5,086 nucleotides of DNA from Bradyrhizobium sp. (GTDB lineage Bacteria; Pseudomonadota; Alphaproteobacteria; Rhizobiales; Xanthobacteraceae), in the NCBI GenBank assembly GCA_028290165.1, contig JAQGKJ010000894.1, positions 1 through 5,086 of the forward strand. The letters are read 5' to 3'. Of the stretch, positions 1 through 5,086 are shown piece by piece. Position numbers and translations under genes: made by a program. Position 1 is the stretch's first letter. Each line of letters begins with the position of its first letter. The notes under the pieces are model-generated. The model was given only the letters and a program-made list of their open reading frames with translations. It made no database searches and was not told the origin of the DNA.

Positions 1-836
1 AACGACAGCACCACCAGAAAAATCGCAAGTCCCGGCCAAATCGCCATCCACGGCGCGTTGGTCAGGAAGCGCTGCGCGGCGTTGAGCATGCTGCCCCAGG
101 ACGGCGCCGGCGGCTGCTGGCCTAGCCCCAAGAACGACAGCGCCGCCTCGGCGATGATCGCGGCCGCAATCGACAACGTCGCCTGCACCAAGAGCGCCGG
201 CATGATATTCGGCAAAATGTGAAACAGCGCGATGCGCCAGCGCGGGTTGCCCATGGCGCGCGCAGCCTCGACATAGTCCTCGACCTTGACGCTCATCACC
301 TGGCCACGCGTGAGCCGCACAAAAATCGGCGTCGTCGTGATGCCGATCGCGATCATGGCGTTGCCGAGGCTTGGGCCCAGAAACGCCGCCAGCGCGATGG
401 CGAGGATCAGGAACGGGCAGGCCAGCATGGCGTCGGTGATCCGGCTGATCAACGCGTCGATGAAACCGCCGCGATAGCCCGACAGCAGTCCGAAGGGAAC
501 GCCGATCCCAAGCGCAATTCCGACCGAGATCGCGCCGGCCACTAGCGAGGCGCGGGCGCCATAGATCACGCGCCCAAAAATATCGCGGCCGAGATCGTCG
601 GTGCCGAACCAGTGCAGCGCCGATGGCGGTTTGCGCACCAGCGTCCAGCTGGTCGCAATCGGGTCGTAGGGCACGATCAGGGGCGCAAACACCGCGAGCA
701 GGATGAAACTCGCGATCACGACCAGTCCGGCGACGGCGCCCTTGCGCTGGAACAGGCGGCGCAGCGCTCGCCGCGCCGGGCTCTCCAGTTCGTCGGAGGC
801 GGCAACCGGAATCGCACCGAGCGCTGCATCGGTCAT
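1..836 (-). CDS. DppC/OppC-type ABC transporter permease (3' end cut by window edge)
   Basis: This inner-membrane permease would pair with the DppB-type protein encoded just upstream to form the import channel. Reading the minus strand from the ATG at 836-834 gives 278 uninterrupted residues starting MTDAALGAIP. A cytoplasmic N-terminus is followed by a first membrane segment at about residues 33-56, then the family motif FGTDDLGRDIF near 77-87, further hydrophobic segments at about 96-119, 138-175 and 210-238, and the start of a last one at 261-278. The ATPase-contacting EAA loop is clear: E190, A191, A192 and G196 in DYVEAARAMG. AEAALSFLGLG and PPAPSWG (about 231-248) are typical of the OppC group. 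Relatives run to roughly 280-305 residues, so only a short C-terminal piece is missing. The start lies 5 bases after the upstream stop and has a GAGGG ribosome binding site. Family assignment is firm; the solute is unknown. Confidence 0.95.
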   Translation of the reverse strand, partial: MTDAALGAIPVAASDELESPARRALRRLFQRKGAVAGLVVIASFILLAVFAPLIVPYDPIATSWTLVRKPPSALHWFGTDDLGRDIFGRVIYGARASLVAGAISVGIALGIGVPFGLLSGYRGGFIDALISRITDAMLACPFLILAIALAAFLGPSLGNAMIAIGITTTPIFVRLTRGQVMSVKVEDYVEAARAMGNPRWRIALFHILPNIMPALLVQATLSIAAAIIAEAALSFLGLGQQPPAPSWGSMLNAAQRFLTNAPWMAIWPGLAIFLVVLS

Positions 837-841
837 GCGGT

Positions 842-1783
842 TCACGCCCTCAGCCTGGGATTGACGAGGATATAGGCGATATCGGCGATCAGGTTCAGCG
901 TGATGTAGATCGTCGCCGTCACCAGCACGACGCCTTGCACCACCGCATAATCGCGATTGAACACGGCATCGACGATCAGCTTGCCGAAGCCTGGAATTGA
1001 AAAAATCTGCTCGGTCAATACCGCGCCCGACAGCAGCGTGCCGAGTTCGAGCGCGCCAAGCGTGATGATCGGCGTCAGCGCGTTGCGCATGGCGTGCTTG
1101 AGGATGACCGAACGTTCGGAGAGGCCCTTGGCGCGAGCGGTGCGGACATAGTCGCTCTCCAGCACCTGCAGCATGGCGCTCCTTGTGTGCCGCATCAGGA
1201 TCGCCGCAATCGCGTTGCCAAGCACGAAAGCGGGCATGATGGTGGATGCAAGGCTGGCGCGCCAGTTTTCGGAGAGCGGGACATAACCCGAGGCCGGCAG
1301 CCAGCCGAGTTTGATCGAGAACAGGAAGATCAGCATGATGCCGAGCCAGAAATTCGGCGTCGAGATGCCCCACAGCGCGAACAGGTTCGCGCCATAGTCC
1401 CACGCCGTACCCTTTTTCACCGCCGACACGATGCCGGCGGGAATGCCGATCAGAAACGCGATCACGATCGCCATCGATGCCAGCTGCATCGTCACCGGCA
1501 GTTTTTGGGCGATCAGGTCACGCACCGGCACCTTGATGCGGAGTGATTCGCCGAAGTCGCCGGCCACCACGCCCTTGACCCAGTAGAAATATTGGATCGG
1601 GATCGGCTGATCGAGCTTATATTGCGCGCGGATATGCGCGATGACGTTGGGATCGCGCTCCTCGCCGGCCATCACCAGCGCCGGATCGCCGGGCAACAGA
1701 TGCTGCAGCGAAAAGATCAGGATCGACACGAAGAACAGTGTCGGGATCAGCTGCAGGATGCGCTTGCCGAGGAAGTTCAGCAT
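842..1783 (-). CDS. DppB/OppB-type ABC transporter permease
   Basis: This 313-residue inner-membrane protein is the other half of the import channel, of normal family length. The start MLNFLGKRILQLIPTLF is the usual OppB/DppB beginning, and the first membrane segment (about 9-29) leads into the conserved LLPGDPA motif (29-35). Further membrane segments lie near 100-122, 134-157, 180-198, 237-257 and 281-305. The periplasmic stretch between the first two carries YKLDQPIPIQYFYW (55-68) and GDFGESLR, both usual in this family. The EAA loop that docks onto an ATPase is at about 211-235 (DYVRTARAKGLS, G220), and IFSIPGFGKL (260-269) is typical. No in-frame start codon lies just upstream, so the ATG at 1783 is well supported, although no good Shine-Dalgarno sequence precedes it. 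The stop lies 5 bases before the DppC-type gene, which suggests coupled translation. Substrate specificity cannot be read from this subunit. Confidence 0.96.
   Translation of the reverse strand: MLNFLGKRILQLIPTLFFVSILIFSLQHLLPGDPALVMAGEERDPNVIAHIRAQYKLDQPIPIQYFYWVKGVVAGDFGESLRIKVPVRDLIAQKLPVTMQLASMAIVIAFLIGIPAGIVSAVKKGTAWDYGANLFALWGISTPNFWLGIMLIFLFSIKLGWLPASGYVPLSENWRASLASTIMPAFVLGNAIAAILMRHTRSAMLQVLESDYVRTARAKGLSERSVILKHAMRNALTPIITLGALELGTLLSGAVLTEQIFSIPGFGKLIVDAVFNRDYAVVQGVVLVTATIYITLNLIADIAYILVNPRLRA
847..851 (-). promoter_or_regulatory. Ribosome binding site for the DppC-type permease gene
   Basis: On the minus strand GAGGG lies inside the last codons of the DppB-type gene, 10 bases before the ATG at 836. 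It supports that start, and its position inside the upstream gene fits coupled translation of the two permeases. Confidence 0.6.
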
Positions 1784-1862
1784 GGGGCAGGCACAATTTG
1801 ACGCGCGGTTCTCGACCCCGCAAGAGGAGAGGGGGCGGAGAGAGTGCTGACGGCAACCCTCG
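1784..1862 (-). other. Non-coding gap between binding-protein and permease genes
   Basis: This 79-base stretch is the only gap of any size in the window. On the transcribed strand it is rich in C and T in its middle (about 1822-1845), holds a possible hairpin at 1816-1840, and ends with TGCCTGCCCC directly before the ATG of the permease gene. I see no convincing -35/-10 promoter, no U-run that would make the hairpin a standard intrinsic terminator, and no purine-rich ribosome binding site in the last 20 bases. Its likely role, by inference from the family, is to separate a highly needed binding protein from permeases needed in smaller amounts. Confidence 0.6.
1816..1840 (-). other. Possible RNA hairpin between binding-protein and permease genes
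   Basis: On the minus strand CTCCGC (1840-1835) can pair with GCGGGG (1821-1816), giving 6 base pairs including one G-U, around a 13-base pyrimidine loop. Three more pairs (TCT at 1843-1841 with AGA at 1812-1810) are possible across a 3-base bulge. The stem is short and the loop large, so stability is doubtful. The CCCTCTCC...CTTGCGGGG pattern recalls one arm of the dispersed palindromic repeats seen in Bradyrhizobium-like genomes; that resemblance is from memory. The hairpin could protect the upstream mRNA or weaken transcription into the permease genes. Confidence 0.3.
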
Positions 1863-3374
1863 TCACTTGAACTTCAACCCGACCACGCGCACGAGGCCGT
1901 CCGGCATCTGCTTGTAGCCCTCGAGCTTGGTGGTGTGCGCGATCAACAGCTTGCGGTGGTAGAGATAGATCAGCGGCTCGTCGTTGAGCACGACTTTGGT
2001 CAGCTTTTCGTAGATCGCCTTGCGCTGCGCCGGATCGGTGACGAGACGGGCGTCTTCAAGCGCCTTGTCGGCCTCCGGGTTGGAATAGCCGCCGTCGTTC
2101 TGCGGCGCCTTGGTGTGCAGGAAGACGTAGGAATTGCCGTCGGGATCGATCCGGCCGCTCCAGCCGATCAGGAAAGCCTGGAATTCGCCGGCCTGGGCTT
2201 GCTTGAAGGAGGTCGCGAATTCGATGAGCCGAATTTTCAGATCGAAGCCTGCCTCCGCCGCCATCGACTGTAGGACCTGGGCCACGGCTTCATTCTCCGC
2301 GCCCTTCGGCACCATGAGATCGACGCTGACGGGCAGCGTCGCGCCGGATTCTTTCATCAGTGCCTTGGCTTTGGCGATGTCGCGCGGCTGAACCGGAAAC
2401 GCCTTTTGGTAGTAGGGATGCACCGGGCTGACCCACTGATTGCCCGGCATGAATTCGCCATTGAATACGACCTGATTGATCGCCTCTCGATCGATCGAAA
2501 GATCGAGCGCCTGGCGCACTTTTTCCGACTGGCTGAGCGGACCCTTGTTCTTGTCGTTGGCGATGTTGATGGTGAGGCCGAAATAGCCGATCTCGGGCGC
2601 GGTCGACAGTACGAGCCTGGAATCGGCGCGGACGTCCTTGATGTCGGTCGCGAGCACCCGCTCGATCAGGTCGAGCCCGCCCGACTTCAGGTTGGCGAGC
2701 CGGACCGTGGGATCGACGATGGGCTGGAACACCACGCGGTCGATAAAGATGTTATCCTTGTTCCAGTAATCGGCGAATTTCTCGAACACCATGCGATCCT
2801 GCTGCACGCGCTCGACGAATTTGTAGGGCCCAGCGCAAACCGGATGCAGGCCGAACTTGTCGCCTGCTTCCCTGGCCGCTTTGGGCGAGACCATCATCCC
2901 GGCGCGATCGGTAAGCTGCGCGATCAGCGGCGAGAACGGCGTCTTCAGCACGAGTTTGATGGTGAGGTGATCGACGACGTCGACATGGTCGAGCGCGGCC
3001 AGCTCCGGCTTGCGGAACGATCCCTGCAGCGTGAGGTGGCGGTCGAGCGAGAATTTTGCCGCCTCGGCATCGAACGGTTCGCCGTCCTGGAATTTGACGC
3101 CGGGCCGCAGCTTGATCGTCATCTCCTTGCCGTCGGCGGAAGTCTCCTGCGACAGCGCAAGCTGCGGCACGATGTTGAGCTTCTCGTCGATGTCGAACAG
3201 CTTGTCGCAGAACGCGGCGAATACGATGCGCCCGACATAGGTGCGCGCCATCGAGGGGTCGAGAACGTCCGGATCCTCGGCGAGGCCGATGCGCAGCGTG
3301 GTCCGGGCGTACGCGCCCGCTTGAAGCGATAGCAACAGCGCCGCCGCGATAGCCGCCAAACGCAGGATTTTCAT
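1863..3374 (-). CDS. Periplasmic solute-binding protein of a peptide-type ABC importer (SBP_bac_5 family)
   Basis: This 503-residue protein, of usual family length, should bind the transported ligand in the periplasm and deliver it to the permease pair. A Sec signal peptide is plain: positive MKILR, a hydrophobic core to about residue 19, and a likely cut after AYA (21-23). No lipobox cysteine follows, so the product should be soluble rather than a lipoprotein. The mature part has the family landmarks: DPDVLDPS (34-41), IKLRPGVKFQDGEPFDAE (87-104), AGPYKFV (181-187), YW (203-204), VRQALDLSIDREAIN (286-300) and GWSGRIDPDGN (404-414). Asp410 or Asp412 lies where DppA and OppA hold the peptide amino group (recalled alignment, not computed). 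Oddities are Gln76 where relatives usually have Trp, and only two cysteines, C56 and C180. The ATG follows AAAGGAG at 9 bases and lies 18 bases after the DppF-type stop. Peptide is the default ligand, but it is not proven. Confidence 0.95.
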   Translation of the reverse strand: MKILRLAAIAAALLLSLQAGAYARTTLRIGLAEDPDVLDPSMARTYVGRIVFAAFCDKLFDIDEKLNIVPQLALSQETSADGKEMTIKLRPGVKFQDGEPFDAEAAKFSLDRHLTLQGSFRKPELAALDHVDVVDHLTIKLVLKTPFSPLIAQLTDRAGMMVSPKAAREAGDKFGLHPVCAGPYKFVERVQQDRMVFEKFADYWNKDNIFIDRVVFQPIVDPTVRLANLKSGGLDLIERVLATDIKDVRADSRLVLSTAPEIGYFGLTINIANDKNKGPLSQSEKVRQALDLSIDREAINQVVFNGEFMPGNQWVSPVHPYYQKAFPVQPRDIAKAKALMKESGATLPVSVDLMVPKGAENEAVAQVLQSMAAEAGFDLKIRLIEFATSFKQAQAGEFQAFLIGWSGRIDPDGNSYVFLHTKAPQNDGGYSNPEADKALEDARLVTDPAQRKAIYEKLTKVVLNDEPLIYLYHRKLLIAHTTKLEGYKQMPDGLVRVVGLKFK

Positions 3375-3383
3375 CGGACTGGT

Positions 3384-3390
3384 CTCCTTT
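3384..3390 (-). promoter_or_regulatory. Strong ribosome binding site of the binding-protein gene
   Basis: AAAGGAG on the minus strand lies 9 bases before the ATG at 3374 and 2 bases after the stop of the DppF-type gene. It is the strongest Shine-Dalgarno match seen in the window and fits the usual need for more binding protein than membrane subunits. It also fixes the start codon. Confidence 0.85.
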
Positions 3391-3392
3391 GC

Positions 3393-4495
<1,103 letters not shown>

Positions 4496-4499
<4 letters not shown>

Positions 4500-5086
4500 G
4501 ACGCCAGCCTCTCCAGCGGGGCCTTGATGCAGCGCGACCAGTGACCTGGGCTGACCGCCACGAATGGCGGCGGTGCGGCGACGCAGGCATCGCCTGCGAA
4601 GGGACAGCGCGCGGCGAAGCGGCAGCCCGGTGGCGGCGAGGTCATGTTGGGAACCATGCCCTCGATCGTCGCCAGATGCGACGCGCGGCGGTCGAGCCGC
4701 GGGATCGAGCCGAGCAGGCCGACGGTGTAGGGGTGCTGGGGACTTGCGAACAATTCGTCGACGGCGGCGCGTTCGACGATCTCGCCGGCATACATCACCG
4801 CGACCTCGTCGCAAACCTCGGCGACCACGCCGAGATCATGGGTGATCAGGATGATCGCCGCGCCGCTTGCCGCCTTCAGTTCCCGCATCAGATCGAGGAT
4901 TTGCGCCTGCAAGGTGACGTCGAGCGCGGTGGTGGGCTCGTCGGCAATCAGCAGCATCGGATCGCAGGCGAGCGCAATCGCGATCATGACGCGCTGGCGC
5001 ATGCCGCCCGAGAGTTGATGCGGGTACTCCCGCAGCCGCCGCTCCGCCTCCGGAATGCCGACCGAGGCGTGCAAGGCGAGCGCCGT
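4496..5086 (-). CDS. DppD/OppD-type ABC transporter ATP-binding protein (5' part outside window)
   Basis: This is the first ATPase of the importer, expected to pair with the DppF-type protein. Only the last 196 residues are present; about 130 N-terminal residues, including Walker A and the Q-loop, lie beyond the right edge. The frame is open to the edge ([12 protein letters not shown]...), so the TTG at 5074-5072 is an internal leucine, not a start. In visible-segment numbering: signature LSGGM (25-29, the normal form in this subgroup), Walker B LLIADE (45-50), D-loop TALD (53-56), switch H83 in ITHD, then [15 protein letters not shown] (118-132), typical of the C-terminal domain. Cysteines C155, C161, C168 and C186 match the four-cysteine pattern also found in the DppF-type protein. 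The TGA stop at 4498-4496 overlaps the next gene's GTG. The operon's start and its promoter probably lie upstream, outside the window. Confidence 0.95.
4508..4514 (-). promoter_or_regulatory. Ribosome binding site deciding the GTG start of the DppF-type gene
   Basis: GGAGAGG on the minus strand lies 8 bases before the GTG at 4499, inside the end of the DppD-type gene. Together with the GTGA stop-start overlap it selects the 368-residue form over the longer open frame and points to translational coupling of the two ATPases. Confidence 0.75.

Noticed and set aside
219..545. Plus-strand open frame of 108 codons near the left edge
   Set aside because: It is antisense to the DppC-type permease, whose frame is unbroken and carries the EAA loop. 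The predicted protein is Arg/Asp-rich and featureless.
1094..1546. Plus-strand open frame of 150 codons opposite the DppB-type permease
   Set aside because: It is antisense to an intact permease, has a His/Arg/Asp/Gln-rich composition with no domain, and no ribosome binding site was noted.
2486..2507. Inverted repeat CTCGATC / GATCGAG with an 8-base spacer
   Set aside because: It lies inside the conserved LSIDRE motif of the binding protein, so codon choice for Leu, Ile, Asp and Arg explains it. No regulatory context is visible.
2406..3332. Plus-strand open frame of 308 codons opposite the binding-protein gene
   Set aside because: It lies wholly antisense to a clear family gene. Its Arg/Asp/Glu/His-rich, low-complexity protein is typical of antisense frames in high-GC DNA, and it shows no recognisable domain.
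4500..4814. Upstream extension of the DppF-type frame to 473 codons
   Set aside because: The added 105 residues are very Arg-rich and are the DppD-type gene read in another frame. Family similarity, ribosome binding site and stop-start overlap all favour the GTG at 4499.
5072..5074. TTG as a possible start of the DppD-type gene
   Set aside because: The reading frame continues open to the window edge, and the protein needs an upstream Walker A domain, so this TTG codes for an internal leucine.

Overview
The window is one minus-strand operon for a peptide-type (Dpp/Opp/Nik family) ABC importer, coding almost from edge to edge. High GC, strong G/C preference at third codon positions and the protein style (for example the CDKLFDID and GWSGRIDPDGN motifs of the binding protein) suggest an alphaproteobacterium. 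A Bradyrhizobium/Rhodopseudomonas-like member of the Hyphomicrobiales is my best guess, made from sequence style and not from a database search.

Reading in the direction of transcription (from high to low coordinates): a DppD-type ATPase whose 5' part lies outside the window (5086-4496); a DppF-type ATPase (4499-3393) whose GTG start overlaps the previous stop by 4 bases; 18 bases later a periplasmic binding protein (3374-1863) with a signal peptide and a strong ribosome binding site; a 79-base gap with a possible hairpin; a DppB-type permease (1783-842); and, 5 bases later, a DppC-type permease (836 to the left edge) that lacks only its last few residues. The promoter and terminator must lie outside the window, since none is visible inside.

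Together the five genes supply all parts of one importer. The exported binding protein captures the ligand in the periplasm, the two permeases form the inner-membrane channel, and the two different ATPases form the cytoplasmic motor. Every motif needed for function that falls inside the window is intact. The ligand cannot be read from the sequence: di- or oligopeptides are the default, but glutathione, opines, nickel chelates and other solutes are carried by relatives.

I found no RNA gene, mobile element, CRISPR array or sign of recent transfer, and no evidence of an undescribed system. The points worth a second look are small: the order ATPase-ATPase-binding protein-permease-permease, the hairpin gap before a permease gene with no recognisable ribosome binding site, a tail of about 50 residues on the second ATPase, four-cysteine C-terminal domains on both ATPases, and a cysteine pair in the binding protein.
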